Positions 1 through 11,558 are shown, numbered from the stretch's first letter. The stretch: 50,238 bases of DNA from Betaproteobacteria bacterium SG8_41 (GCA_001303585.1 LJTT01000038.1:1-50238); one strand, 5' to 3'. The notes: a model not told the origin generated them from the letters alone. Translations and numbers: made by a program.

Positions 1-1264
1 CCGTTCTGCCAGGTGACATTTCCGGTGTCGTTGATCGTGAGTGCGAGGTTCGTGCCAGCAACGTCATTGATCGTCGCGCCGCTGCCCTCCTCGAACGTGT
101 AGAGGGCTACGACGTTCGATTGCACCCGGTCGTTGTCCGTGTTGGTCACCGAGACATCGGCGACGTTGGCGGCGGTGAGCGCATCGTAGCCGGCGTCCGC
201 GCTGGTGGGATCGCCCGTGACAATCGTGAAGTTGACGTCGCCGTCGGGCTGCGAATCGTCGACGCCCGTGACCGTCACGATCTGCGGAGTGCTCCAGTCG
301 AGGGTCGTGAAGACGAGCTGCGTCGTCGAGACCCTGCCTTCGGTCAGGTCGCTCGAGGAGATCGGGATGAAGACATCCGCCGTGGGCGCTTCATCGAGAA
401 CGACGGTGAAAGTCGCCGTGCCGCCGGCCTCGGTAGTTTGACCCGATATCGGGCTGACTGTGACCCCGGGCGCGAGCAGCCCGAACCACTCGAGCTGCGC
501 GGACTGGGTGACGAGGATCGAAGCCTCGATTGCACCGGTCATGTACTCGAGCGCCCAGTCACCGCCCTTGTCGGCGTGGCCGGTCTTGTCCCCGCTCGCG
601 GCGACGTCCGCGCCGGTGAGATCGGCTAGGGCGCCGACGAGCGAGCGCCCAGATTCGGTGGCGGCGACGTTACAGCCGTAGATCAAAAGATCTGCATTGG
701 AGCCGAGAGCCTTGCCCCACCCGGCGATTGCCTCAGCATGCTGACTGAGATTGCTGTCCTGCAACCAGAGGTTGCCGAGTTTCACGGCCCCGTCGGCGCC
801 GTGCGAGATGATGTGGACTGCCTGGATGTTTTCGCGGCCGGCCAGAACTTCGGAGATGCGCTGGATGCCATCCTGGCCGGCTTCGATGAAGATGACCTGG
901 GCGTCGGGGGAGATGCCCTTGAGCAGTTCGGCGGGATTGCGGACCGCCGAGTCCACGAATACGAGCTCACCACCGCTTGCGCTCGTCTCGGGGGCCGGGG
1001 CCAGCAGGTCGGTTAGTGACGACTCGCTAACCTCGGCGGTGGCCGGCTGGACCAGTTGCTCGGCGGCGACGGATTTCGTGCCGGTCGGCTGCGTCTCCTG
1101 CACTTCCGGTGCCGGCGCTGCCTCCTGCTGCTCGACCGTCGCCGCGGCCGCGCCGTCGAAGAGGAAGCGCGGCTCGAGCGCGAACAGCTGGCGCCGAGGC
1201 CGGTGCGTCCGGCGCTTGGCCTTGGCTTTCGTGCTTGCTTTCTTCTTTTTGCCCGAGGTCGTCA
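1..1264 (-). CDS. LEPR-motif / DUF4347 large surface protein, 5' part only
   Basis: Open from an ATG at 1264 to the left edge (about 421 codons), so the C-terminus is outside the window. The N-terminus is very basic (KKKK, RRTHRPRR, residues 6-25), followed by ALEPRFLFDGAA (29-40), the LEPR-type motif found at the start of giant bacterial surface/secreted proteins. Residues 101-262 match DUF4347 (starts LVFVDSAV). They carry HIISHG (His155-Gly156) and LLIYGCNVA (Cys198), an arrangement like the His/Cys dyad of caspase-fold proteases. Residues about 268-370 look like a Calx-beta/cadherin-type repeat (TEAGGTATFTVVLDEAP). From about 380 a LamG-like fold begins (VALYTFEEGSGATINDVAG). Such proteins are usually exported by type I secretion, but no export gene is in view. 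The upstream DNA is AT-rich compared with the rest of the window and I see no good ribosome binding site. Family assignment is firm; function is unknown. Confidence 0.85.
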
Positions 1265-1883
1265 TGAATCCGACAGCTTTGAAATTCCGGGATTTTTCGT
1301 AATTTGACAAAAAACTCGAAAAAACGATGCTAACTAATTCACTTTTATACGTATTTTCCTAATAAACTGGGAATTTTGCACACTTTTCCCAGCCCTGTTG
1401 CCGCCTCCGCAACAAGCTCTCGCAAGAAACATGCAAGCGAGGCTGGATTTTAGGTGCCTAACTCAATGAAATTACGTATGAAACAGGCCGTGACGGAAGT
1501 CTCAGCCAAGGCTGTGAGGGAACGGTTCTAAGGGAGAGCAGTAATGGGCGCGACCGGCGGAAAGGGGTGCGCTCAAACCCCGGGCGCGTGATGAGGTAAG
1601 CCGCTGTTTATAGGTCGGAATAATCGCGATTCAAGCAGCGAGGTCAGGCCGCCAAAATCGGGGCTAAGGGTGGAATCGAGCCAGCCACCCGATCGCGATG
1701 AGGGCATGGGGTTCGCGGGAGGCTTTCCCGCGCGAGTGCGGCTGCTTACACGAATCGCAGCATCTTGCGGCTTCGGTCCGCGCGGCGCGCGTGGGTGCGC
1801 GGCTGGAGGACCGGTGCCATCCAGCAGCCCATTGATCAGGAGTTACAAATCCGGGCCGGGGCCGCGATCAGCGGTGCCCGTTT
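1265..1883. other. 619-bp gap, no gene; hairpins and a structured-looking segment
   Basis: No convincing coding sequence. 1290-1400 is clearly AT-rich and probably holds the promoter of the DUF4347 gene. A perfect 6-bp hairpin (TGTTGC / GCAACA, 7-nt loop) lies near 1398-1416. From about 1485 to 1720 the plus strand has several short complementary pairs (for example CTCAGCC / GGCTGTGAG) and a wording that reminded me of group II intron domain I. Near 1720-1740 is a perfect hairpin CGCGGGA-GGCTT-TCCCGCG. I cannot name an RNA family from reading alone. Confidence 0.35.
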
Positions 1884-3155
1884 TCAGAGCACGAGGATGG
1901 CGCGGTAGTCGTTGACGTTGGTGCGGGTGGGGCCGGTGACGACGAGATCGCCGAGCCCGCTGAAAAAACCGTAGGCGTCGTTGTCGTTGAGCCGGCTTGC
2001 GGCATCGAGCTTCTTTTTCTCTGCGCGCTTCAGCGAGTCCGGTGCCAACAGGGCCCCGGCATTGTCTTCCGAGCCGTCGATCCCGTCGGTATCGCAGGCG
2101 AGTGCATGGATGCCGTCAGCGCCGGCGAGATTGACTCCGAGCGCGAGCAGGAACTCGGCGCACCGCCCCCCGCGGCCCTTTCCGCGGACAGTCACCGTGG
2201 TCTCGCCGCCAGAGATGAGCGCTACAGGTGGAGCCCACGGTTGTCCACGGTGTTTCACCTGGCGCGCTAGCGCGCCGTAGACCCGGGCCACGTCGCTCGC
2301 TTCTCCCGTCACCGAGTCTCCAAGGATAGCGGCACGAATGCCCTCCTTGGTGAAAAAGCCCGCGGCTGCTTCTAGGGACTGCTGCGCTGTGGCGATGACA
2401 CGGTTCTCGACGCGCGAGAAGACCCGGTTGCCGGGCTTCGGTGTCTCCGCGATTTTCTTCTTTGCGCCCTGCGCGAGATGGTCGAGCACGGCCCGGGGCG
2501 CGTCGACAGCGTAGCGCCGGAGGATGTCGAGCGCATCCTGATAGGTGGTGGGATCGGCGACGCAGGGTCCGGAAGCGATGTGAGTCGGATCGTCGCCGGT
2601 GACGTCCGAAATGATCAGAGCAAGCACCGGTGAGCGCGCGGCGGCGGCAAGCTGCCCGCCCTGGATCGCGGAGAGATGCTTGCGAACGGTGTTCATCTCC
2701 TGGATGGGAGCGCCGCTTTTCAACAGCGCGCGGGTCGTGGCCCTGAGTTCCTCCATCCCGATGCCCTCCGCCGGCAGCGAGAGCAGGGCGGAGCCGCCAC
2801 CCGATAGAAGCACCAGCAGGAGATCGTTCGGGGTGAGGGCCCTGACCTGCTTCAGGATCTCATGCGTCGCCATCTCGCCGTGCTCATCGGGCACCGGGTG
2901 CGCCGCCTCGATGACGTTGATGCGGTTCGTGAGCAGCCCGTGCTGGTAGCGCGTAATGACGAGCCCGTCGAGCGGGGCTTTGCCCGGCCAGTTTTGCTCG
3001 ACGGCGAGCGCCATGGACGCAGCGGCTTTGCCCGCACCCACCACGAGCGTGCGTCCCTTGGGCGGTTTGGGCATGTGCTGCGGTACGATCTTCAGCGGGT
3101 CAGCCGCCGCCAGGGCGGCCTGAAAACTGCCGAGGAGAAGATCGCGCGGCGACAT
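1884..3155 (-). CDS. Glycerate 2-kinase, MOFRL family
   Basis: 423 aa with the ATG at 3155. An in-frame start 30 codons earlier exists, but those codons lie inside heptad repeat DNA and the resulting residues (PETSTLELETRNSS) are not family-like. The protein begins MSPRDLLLGSF. Near residue 35-40 it has VVGAGKAAASMA, then the hallmark glycine loop LLSGGGSALLSLP, SPVLALIISDVTGDD, SGGETTVTVRGKGRGGRCAE and a C-terminal MOFRL domain (ACDTDGIDGSEDNAGAL, NDNDAYGFFSGLGDLVVTG). Enzymes of this family phosphorylate D-glycerate to 2-phosphoglycerate, feeding glyoxylate/tartronate carbon into glycolysis. Length is typical for the family. It is transcribed away from uvrA's 3' side and stands alone; no tartronate semialdehyde reductase is next to it. 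Confidence 0.9.
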   Translation of the reverse strand: MSPRDLLLGSFQAALAAADPLKIVPQHMPKPPKGRTLVVGAGKAAASMALAVEQNWPGKAPLDGLVITRYQHGLLTNRINVIEAAHPVPDEHGEMATHEILKQVRALTPNDLLLVLLSGGGSALLSLPAEGIGMEELRATTRALLKSGAPIQEMNTVRKHLSAIQGGQLAAAARSPVLALIISDVTGDDPTHIASGPCVADPTTYQDALDILRRYAVDAPRAVLDHLAQGAKKKIAETPKPGNRVFSRVENRVIATAQQSLEAAAGFFTKEGIRAAILGDSVTGEASDVARVYGALARQVKHRGQPWAPPVALISGGETTVTVRGKGRGGRCAEFLLALGVNLAGADGIHALACDTDGIDGSEDNAGALLAPDSLKRAEKKKLDAASRLNDNDAYGFFSGLGDLVVTGPTRTNVNDYRAILVL

Positions 3156-3163
3156 GACTCTCA

Positions 3164-3383
3164 GTTGAGGGATGAGGGATGAGGGATCGGAGCTTGAGTT
3201 TCGAGTTTCCAGTTCCAGGGTTGAGGTCTCAGGTTCCAGGGTCAACGAGCGAGGGAGCGCCGTGGGCTCGCGGAACGTGGAACCTTGAGCTTGGAACTTT
3301 GAACAAATTTGTCCGTCATCCGCTATCCGTGTCTCGCACGTCGTCGTTCGCGGTGTCGGTCACCGATCACCGGTCATCGGATG
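3164..3383. repeat. Heptad-periodic intergenic array (20 units plus right arm)
   Basis: From 3164 to 3303 the sequence divides into twenty consecutive 7-mers: GTTGAGG GATGAGG, then GATGAGG GATCGGA, and on through TTCCAGG, GTTGAGG, TCTCAGG, TTCCAGG to CTTGGAA CTTTGAA. From 3314 to 3383 ten more follow in the other sense, ending TCGGTCA CCGATCA then CCGGTCA TCGGATG. Units are degenerate but the 7-bp phase holds. It fills the gap between the glycerate kinase start and the uvrA end. Confidence 0.8.
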
Positions 3384-3405
3384 TAAAAGGGGCGCGACGG
3401 CTATC

Positions 3406-6285
<2,880 letters not shown>

Positions 6286-6361
6286 TGTTCGGGTGCGGAC
6301 GAAGCTAAACCTGCTAATATACCGGAGTTTTTCCGCTTCTCCCAACCGCCCGATTCCCGAG

Positions 6362-7719
6362 ATGCCGCGTCCCGATCGCATGAGCCCACAGGAATTGCGG
6401 GCTGCGGTGAGCCTGGCGAGCATTTTCGGGCTGCGCATGTTCGGGATGTTCGTCATCCTCCCGGTCTTCGCCATTTACGCGGAGGGCCTGCCGGGTGGCG
6501 ATGACCTGACGATGGTGGGAATCGCCATCGGCGTCTACGGCCTGACGCAGGCGATCCTGCAAATTCCCTTTGGCTGGTGGTCGGACCGATTCGGGCGCAA
6601 ACCCGTGATCTACGCCGGTCTCGCCGTCTTTGCCGCCGGCAGCTTTGTCGCGGCGCTTGGAATCCATATCTGGGTCGTGATCCTGGGGCGCGTGCTGCAG
6701 GGGGCAGGCGCGATCTCAGCGGCCGTCATGGCGATGACGGCAGATCTCACGCGCGAGCAGCACCGTACCAAGGCGATGGCAATCATCGGCTCGACGATCG
6801 GCACGGCGTTTGCCCTGTCGCTGGTGTTCTCGCCCTGGTTAAACCGCGTGATGGGTGTGCCCGGCATTTTTGCTATGACCGGGGTGCTCGTGCTGATCGC
6901 GATCTGGGTCGTCTACGCCGTCGTTCCAGACGCGCCGGAGCATCTGGAGCCGCGGGTCGCCCGCGGCGGCGTCACCGCGTTTCTGAATGTTTTGCGCGAT
7001 GCGCAGCTTGCCCGTCTCAATTACGGGATCTTCACGCTGCACGCGGTGCTGATGGCGGTCTTCATCGCCGTGCCGCTCGAATTGCGCGCGGGCAGGTCTA
7101 TCTCCCCGTCATGCTCGGATCGTTCGTGCTCATGCTGCCGGCCATCATGAGCACCACTCGCCCCGAGCGCCTAAAGCGCGTGTTCGTGGGGGCCGTCGCC
7201 CTGTTGCTCACGAGCCAGGTCCTCCTGCCCTGGCTTTCGTCAGACGTGTGGACGATCGCTCTGATGCTGCTCATTTTCTTCACGGCTTTCAACGTGCTGG
7301 AAGCGGCATTGCCTTCGCTGGTCAGCAAGTTGGCGCCACCGGCCGCCAAGGGCGTCGCGATCGGCGTTTTCACCAGCCTGCAGTTTCTGGGCACTTTTGC
7401 GGGCGCCGCAGGTGGCGGTTATGTGTACGGGCGTTGGGGCGATGCAGGCATCGCCGTATTCGACGTTGTGCTGCTGGGACTGTGGCTGGCCATCGCGCGC
7501 GGTATCCGCGCGCCGGCTGCGCGGGGCACGCGCGTGTATACCCTGCAGCCGCTCGATCCGGCGCAGGGCGATCGGCTAGCGGCAAGGCTGAGGTCGTTGC
7601 CGGGCGTGCACGAGGCGCGCGTGGTTAGTAGCGAGCGCCACGCCTATCTCACGGTGGACAGCGCGGGCTTTGACGAAGAAAATGTGCTCAAGCTGATCGC
7701 GGGGGACCAAAACCGGTAA
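6362..7719 (+). pseudogene. MFS transporter with a frameshift/deletion near 7085-7110
   Basis: The N-terminal part (from [18 protein letters not shown], start 6362 or 6380) is a normal major-facilitator half: [16 protein letters not shown], the loop motif GWWSDRFGRKPVIYAG, and so on to VFIAVPLELRAG. The same protein then resumes in another frame at GQVYLPVMLGSFVLM and runs to the stop at 7717. About ten residues expected between helices 7 and 8 are also absent, so the lesion is a small deletion that is not a multiple of three. The C-terminal extension after the last helix (YTLQPLDPAQ, LPGVHEARVV, YLTVDSAGFDEENVLKLI) is a ferredoxin-like, HMA-type domain also seen in homologues placed before ssb. 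Either a recent pseudogene or a sequencing/assembly error; the rest of the sequence is otherwise undecayed. Substrate unknown. Confidence 0.8.
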
Positions 7720-7787
7720 TGGGTGATGGGTGATGCGCGCCAAGCAGACCCCACGGCGCATTACCCATAACGCATTACCCATTACGG
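7717..7787. repeat. Heptad inverted arms between MFS gene and ssb
   Basis: Left arm TAATGGGTGATGGGTGATGC (it contains the MFS stop codon) and right arm GCGCATTACCC ... GCATTACCCATTAC are inverted relative to each other, separated by about 17 nt. Units are 7 bp (GGGTGAT; CATTACC). The pair could fold as a long hairpin and act as a terminator, but no T-run follows. Confidence 0.7.
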
Positions 7788-7853
7788 CAAATGCCTGTCA
7801 TCCCCGGTCGCGTATCGGACGTTAATATCTGCTGACTTCATAAGGAATTCCAG

Positions 7854-8312
7854 ATGGCCTCGGTCAACAAGGTGATACTCATTGGCAACCTCGGCGCTGA
7901 TCCCGAAACCCGTTACCTGCCAAGCGGGGACGCGGTCACCAATATTCGCGTCGCCACTACCGAGAAATGGCGGGACAAGGGCGGGGAGCAGCAGGAGCAT
8001 ACCGAGTGGCACCGGATCGCGTTCTTCGGCAAGCTCGCCGAGATCGCCGGGGAATACCTGAAAAAGGGCTCGCCCGTTTACGTCGAGGGCCGCATACGCA
8101 CCCGCAAGTGGCAGGACAAGGAAGGCCAGGACAAGTACTCCACCGAAATCGTGGCTGACCGGATGCAGCTGCTTGGCTCGCGCGGCGGCGGCGGTGGAGG
8201 AGGCGGGGAGCCTGTGTCCCGTGAACCCGCCACGGCCGGCGCCGGCGGCGGCAAGCCGCAGCCCAAGAAGGGCGGCGGCTTCGACCAGATGGATGACGAT
8301 ATTCCTTTCTAG
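7854..8312 (+). CDS. ssb: Single-stranded DNA-binding protein
   Basis: 152 aa, homotetrameric ssDNA-binding protein used in replication, repair and recombination. The OB fold spans residues 1-110: [65 protein letters not shown] glycine-rich linker follows ([11 protein letters not shown]) and the conserved acidic tip MDDDIPF, which recruits partner proteins. An AAGGAA ribosome binding site lies 7 nt before the ATG. Its position after the MFS gene and divergent to uvrA is the usual betaproteobacterial layout. Confidence 0.97.
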   Translation: MASVNKVILIGNLGADPETRYLPSGDAVTNIRVATTEKWRDKGGEQQEHTEWHRIAFFGKLAEIAGEYLKKGSPVYVEGRIRTRKWQDKEGQDKYSTEIVADRMQLLGSRGGGGGGGGEPVSREPATAGAGGGKPQPKKGGGFDQMDDDIPF

Positions 8313-8376
8313 GAGTATCACCGCCAAGACGTAGCGAGAAACGGTCTGAGAAAAACCGTAAAAACGCTGGGTCCTT

Positions 8377-8410
8377 AACCGCGGAATCACACGGAATTAC
8401 GCGGACGAAT
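8377..8410. repeat. 10/11-bp periodic repeat after ssb
   Basis: AACCGCGGAAT, CACACGGAAT, TACGCGGACG, AAT: three units of 10-11 bp sharing a CRCGGAAT core. The same family, in the opposite sense (ATCTGCGTTCATCTGCGGCT), occurs at 43959-43980 and around 48464-48638. Confidence 0.55.
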
Positions 8411-8424
8411 AGGTGAATCAGGAG

Positions 8425-8457
8425 GCGCGCCGGAGTGGGATGACCAATCCGGCGCGC
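8425..8457. terminator. Strong hairpin downstream of ssb
   Basis: Perfect 10-bp inverted repeat GCGCGCCGGA / TCCGGCGCGC with a 13-nt loop, about 110 nt after the ssb stop. Only a short CTTCC follows, so it is not a classical T-tract terminator; a structural or RNA-stabilising role is possible. Confidence 0.5.
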
Positions 8458-8872
8458 TTCCGTATGGTTCCGTGGCTGTGTTGTTCTTGAGCTGGCTGCA
8501 GTTTCCGGCGCGCTGGCAAGAGCGCGACACTCCTCCTGGCCTCCCCCCGCGTATCTTGGCTTCAATGCCCCCTAAGGGCGCGGGTCACAGCCTTTTTTCT
8601 CTCAATCTTTGAAGTTTTTCGGCACCGGGCCCGTAGGGATTGCGGCCGGCCATCGGCACGGCTGTCTTTCGGAGGGCCGGCGGTGCCATTTGCGCGCATC
8701 GCCGCATCCGTTGAAGCCCGGGCCCCGTATCAGGGATGTCGGGGCTCGCCTCGATCCGTGTTTGGCCGTATCCCGCCAGCAGGCACTCGATCGGTGACTG
8801 CACCGAACCGATGCCGCCGGCAGGAGTCCGCGCGCAAACGACTTGCACGTAAGGAAATTTCACCCCCAGAGG
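8458..8872. other. 415-bp gap with no recognisable gene
   Basis: GC-rich DNA with a few short palindromes (for example GGCCGGCC near 8645). No protein or RNA gene that I can support. It should contain the promoter of the NPC-repeat gene, but I cannot point to convincing -35/-10 boxes. Confidence 0.4.
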
Positions 8873-8882
8873 AGGTTTATCG

Positions 8883-9143
8883 ATGAGACTCAACCGCAAG
8901 AATGTCCGCGCTGCGATCGGGGCTGCCGCATTTGCCATGGCAGTGCCGCTTGCGCACGCAGCCTGCGGGCCGCGCAATCCCTGCGCCGGGCGCAACCCGT
9001 GTGCAGCGAAAGCGAACCCGTGTAATCCCTGCAGCGCCAAGAAGAAAGCGCGTTGCGGCGCGAACCCGTGCGCCGCGAAGAATCCGTGCGCCGCGAAGAA
9101 TCCGTGCGCGGCCAAGAATCCCTGCGGGGCCAAGCGCTACTGA
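8883..9143 (+). CDS. Exported cysteine-rich NPC-repeat protein
   Basis: 86 aa. A clear signal peptide (MRLNRKNVRAAIGAAAFAMA, then VPLAHA) is cleaved after AHA, leaving about 60 residues with 10 cysteines. The mature part is built from NPC units: GPRNPC, GRNPC, AKANPCNPC, then GANPC and three consecutive AAKNPC units, ending GAKRY. It is rich in Lys/Arg and has no aromatic residue until the last Tyr. Strong ribosome binding site AGAGGAGG before the ATG. No catalytic motif. The regular thiols suggest metal or thiol chemistry in the periplasm, but that is inference. The next gene, 190 bp downstream on the same strand, is a cupredoxin-like exported protein, so the two may work together. The three near-identical AAKNPC units are also nearly identical in DNA, so copy number may vary. 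Confidence 0.85.
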   Translation: MRLNRKNVRAAIGAAAFAMAVPLAHAACGPRNPCAGRNPCAAKANPCNPCSAKKKARCGANPCAAKNPCAAKNPCAAKNPCGAKRY

Positions 9144-9177
9144 TCGACCGTAACCGGCGCCACCTTGTAAACGGACC

Positions 9178-9205
9178 AGGGGCGGGGACGAGCATTCCCG
9201 CCCCC
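9178..9205 (+). terminator. Possible terminator after the NPC-repeat gene
   Basis: GGGGGCGGG... pairs with CCCGCCCC(C): nine base pairs around a 9-nt loop (ACGAGCATT), 35 nt after the stop codon. There is no T-run, so termination would be weak or factor-assisted. Confidence 0.45.
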
Positions 9206-9335
9206 CCGTCGGGCCGCGGCGTCAGGGCGAGCGCTGATTATCATGCGCGCACCTTCGGCGCGTGCCGGGCGATGTGGCCAGCAGCGACCACGAGAGAAGA
9301 AGAACAGGAAATCCGCCAATTTGAAGGAGTCAGAT

Positions 9336-9821
9336 ATGTTAAAGAGCAGGTTTTCGTTACCCACTTTGTGGGGAGCGACGCTCGTTGGAGCGTTGGGGGC
9401 GGCTTTGTTTTCAGGTGCAGCTTTTGGCGCTGGGCCGATAGTCGTCGAGTTGACGCAAGTCCCCTGTCAATTCCTCGAAAGCGAGGGCGGCAAGAACCAT
9501 GGTTACCGGTCGAGCAGGAAGGAAGACTGCGAGGCGATCAATGCCAAGACAGCGAAAGAGCGTCTGGCCCAGACAAAGCCGATGGTTCTCAAGCCCGGCC
9601 AGTACATCTTCCGGGTCACTAACCGCGACGTTCCTTATGAGCTGGGTTTCTGGCTGCGCGGGGCCGGGCTTTCAGGCCGGGTGGCCTTGCCGAGCGTTTC
9701 CGGTGGCGGCCTGACAACCGGCAAGACCCAGGATTATCCGATCGAGCTCAAGGCCGGGGATTATCTCTTTTCCTGCCCGCTCAACACGACGCCCGATTAC
9801 CGGCTCATAGTGTCAGGTTGA
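9336..9821 (+). CDS. Exported cupredoxin-like protein
   Basis: 161 aa, ATG at 9336 preceded by AAGGAG at good spacing. The signal peptide runs to about residue 32 (...AALFSGAAFGAG). The mature protein has the beta-sandwich wording of small cupredoxins: PIVVELTQVPCQFLE, LKPGQYIFRVTNRDVPYELGF, then ELKAGDYLFSCPLNTTPDYR close to the C-terminus. In blue copper proteins the last loop reads C-x(2-4)-H-x(4)-M. Here the Cys is present but the His and Met are not, so any metal site must be atypical. A second Cys pair (VPC, EDC) could form a disulfide. It follows the NPC-repeat gene. Fold assignment moderate; function unknown. Confidence 0.75.
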   Translation: MLKSRFSLPTLWGATLVGALGAALFSGAAFGAGPIVVELTQVPCQFLESEGGKNHGYRSSRKEDCEAINAKTAKERLAQTKPMVLKPGQYIFRVTNRDVPYELGFWLRGAGLSGRVALPSVSGGGLTTGKTQDYPIELKAGDYLFSCPLNTTPDYRLIVSG

Positions 9822-9844
9822 TCGCGCGGGGTGGCGTTCGGCGC

Positions 9845-10948
9845 TCAATTGCGCGTGGAGTAGCGGCTGAACGCCTGCAATGCCATTGCGCCAAGCCCGG
9901 TCACCAGGGCCGCCAGGATGAGCAGGCCGCCGGCATAAGGAATGTGTCGCACAAGCCACAAGATGATGAGCGCTACGGCGAGCATGCCAACACGTCCCCA
10001 GTAGCCGGGCGCAACGGCTTGTCGCCGCGCGAGTTGGAGCAAACGCTCGCCCAGAAAAAACGCGGCCATCAGGAAACCCGCCAGGAGCGCGGCGGCGTAA
10101 ACGCCCGCGAGCACCAGCGCAATCGGGATGCCGATGATGCTGATGACGAGCAGCAAGATCACTGGCGGCAGACTGAAGAAGATGGCGGTTCCGAGGCCGA
10201 GGCTGCCCAACGGCGAGCCGCGGACGGTCTGCACGGTGGAGGCGGTAAAGCGCGGAAAGAGCGCCAACAGGAGCGCGCCGGCCGCGAGCAGCCCAAACAT
10301 GAGCAGGGGTCGAAACGGCGGCCAGCCCGGCATTCGCAGCGTGGGCAACCGGCCGGGTTCACGCGTAATCTTGCCCGTCACATTGGCGCCCGGGTGGATC
10401 TTGATCGGCGTATTGCTCACGTAAGTGACGTTGCCGTCGATGCGGGCGGTCGGCAGCAGCTCGATCGTCGCGCCGAAGAGGTGGATGTCACCCGAAACCT
10501 CGCCGAGCACGAGGATGTTCCGTGCGTAGACCTTGACGTTCCGACGAAACCGACCGGCAACCGCGACGTCGCCGCCTGCGAGCCAGGCGCGCCCACCGAC
10601 CTCGGAGTCCGGGCCAAACGCGATGTTGCCGGCGAAGGCAAGGACTTCACCCTGCACTGGGCCCGCGAGCGTCACGAATCCTCCGGCGACCCGCAGGTCT
10701 TCCCCGATCCTGCCTCGCACATCGACCGAGCCCGCCGCAAGGACGGCGTCCCCGTCGATCGGATACTCGACGCTGATGCGGCCCGCCGCAGCGACCAGGT
10801 CGCCGTGTATGGGGCCCGTAGGCCGCACCTCGGTCCCCGTCATGTAGACGTTGGCAGAGTCCTGTTCGTTGCGCGGGTCCTGTCCCAGCGCAGGCAGGTG
10901 AAAGCCTGCAAGCAGCGCCAAACAGCAGAAATAGAGTTGACGGCGCAT
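9845..10948 (-). CDS. Bactofilin-like beta-helix / multi-pass membrane protein
   Basis: 367 aa from the ATG at 10948 (MRRQLYFCCLALLAG); an AGGAG lies 12 nt upstream. Signal peptide to about residue 22 (LPALGQ). Residues 30-190 are a run of short repeats of polymer-forming/bactofilin type (IHGDLVAAAGRISV, GDAVLAAGSVDVRGRIGEDLRVAGG, GEVLAFAGNI, GDIHLFGATIELL). From about 205 on are four or more hydrophobic helices (PLLMFGLLAAGALLLALF; PVILLLVISIIGIPIALVL). This two-part build occurs in uncharacterised envelope proteins. Convergent with the cupredoxin-like gene (23-bp gap). Role unknown, plausibly envelope organisation. Confidence 0.8.
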   Translation of the reverse strand: MRRQLYFCCLALLAGFHLPALGQDPRNEQDSANVYMTGTEVRPTGPIHGDLVAAAGRISVEYPIDGDAVLAAGSVDVRGRIGEDLRVAGGFVTLAGPVQGEVLAFAGNIAFGPDSEVGGRAWLAGGDVAVAGRFRRNVKVYARNILVLGEVSGDIHLFGATIELLPTARIDGNVTYVSNTPIKIHPGANVTGKITREPGRLPTLRMPGWPPFRPLLMFGLLAAGALLLALFPRFTASTVQTVRGSPLGSLGLGTAIFFSLPPVILLLVISIIGIPIALVLAGVYAAALLAGFLMAAFFLGERLLQLARRQAVAPGYWGRVGMLAVALIILWLVRHIPYAGGLLILAALVTGLGAMALQAFSRYSTRN

Positions 10949-11117
10949 GGGTCTTTTTGACTCCTGGAGGAAGCATGCCCGGGCCCGTGCCGGCTGCCTG
11001 GGCTCCACGCTATACGGGACGCGCCGCTCTTGCAATCCCGCCAACCGTCCCAATATCTGGCTTCGCAGTTCCTAAGCTGTTAAGCTATAGCGTTTTTTTG
11101 TTTGCGCGGGAGAGGCC

Positions 11118-11429
11118 ATGCCGATCTACGAATATCGCTGCGGCGCGTGCGGGTTCCAGAAGGAATTTCTGCAACGCCTGAATGATGCGCCGCTAAAGGA
11201 TTGCCCCGAGTGCGGTCAACCCGATCTGGGCAAATTGGTCACTGCTGCCGGTTTCCACTTGAAGGGTACCGGTTGGTACGCGACCGATTTCAAGAGCAAC
11301 GGCACCAAACCGGCCGCGAAGGCGAAGCAGGACAAGCCTGCCGAGAGCTCCGGGGGGGATGGCCCGAAGACGGACTCGTCAAAGGCCGAGGCCGCCTGCG
11401 GCACCGGGGCTTGCCAGGCGTGCAGCTAG
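11118..11429 (+). CDS. FmdB-family zinc-ribbon protein
   Basis: 103 aa. Residues 1-42 form the FmdB-type zinc ribbon: MPIYEYRCGACGFQKEFLQ with CGAC, then DCPECGQ. The knuckle is followed by a KLVTAAGFHLKGTGWYATDF segment typical of betaproteobacterial members, and a flexible Lys/Ala-rich tail ending ACGTGACQACS. The family was named after a putative regulator in the formamidase operon; its real role is unknown. It opens the conserved FmdB - DUF502 - aspS run. Confidence 0.9.
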   Translation: MPIYEYRCGACGFQKEFLQRLNDAPLKDCPECGQPDLGKLVTAAGFHLKGTGWYATDFKSNGTKPAAKAKQDKPAESSGGDGPKTDSSKAEAACGTGACQACS

Positions 11430-11558
11430 GGCCCGGGCGCAAATCCAGGTATCTCGATTGATTCTGCTGCCGCGGGCGGCGCGCGCACTGCCTTCCGCGG
11501 CGATGGCCGGTTTGGCCACGCTGACCCCTTCCGAGCGCCGGCTTAGCGCCGGCACGCT

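Noticed and set aside
3164..3383. CRISPR array.
   Set aside because: Units are 7 bp and contiguous; there are no constant repeats with unique spacers anywhere in the window.
6286..6361. LexA box for uvrA.
   Set aside because: CTGCTAATATACCGG has only one good half site.
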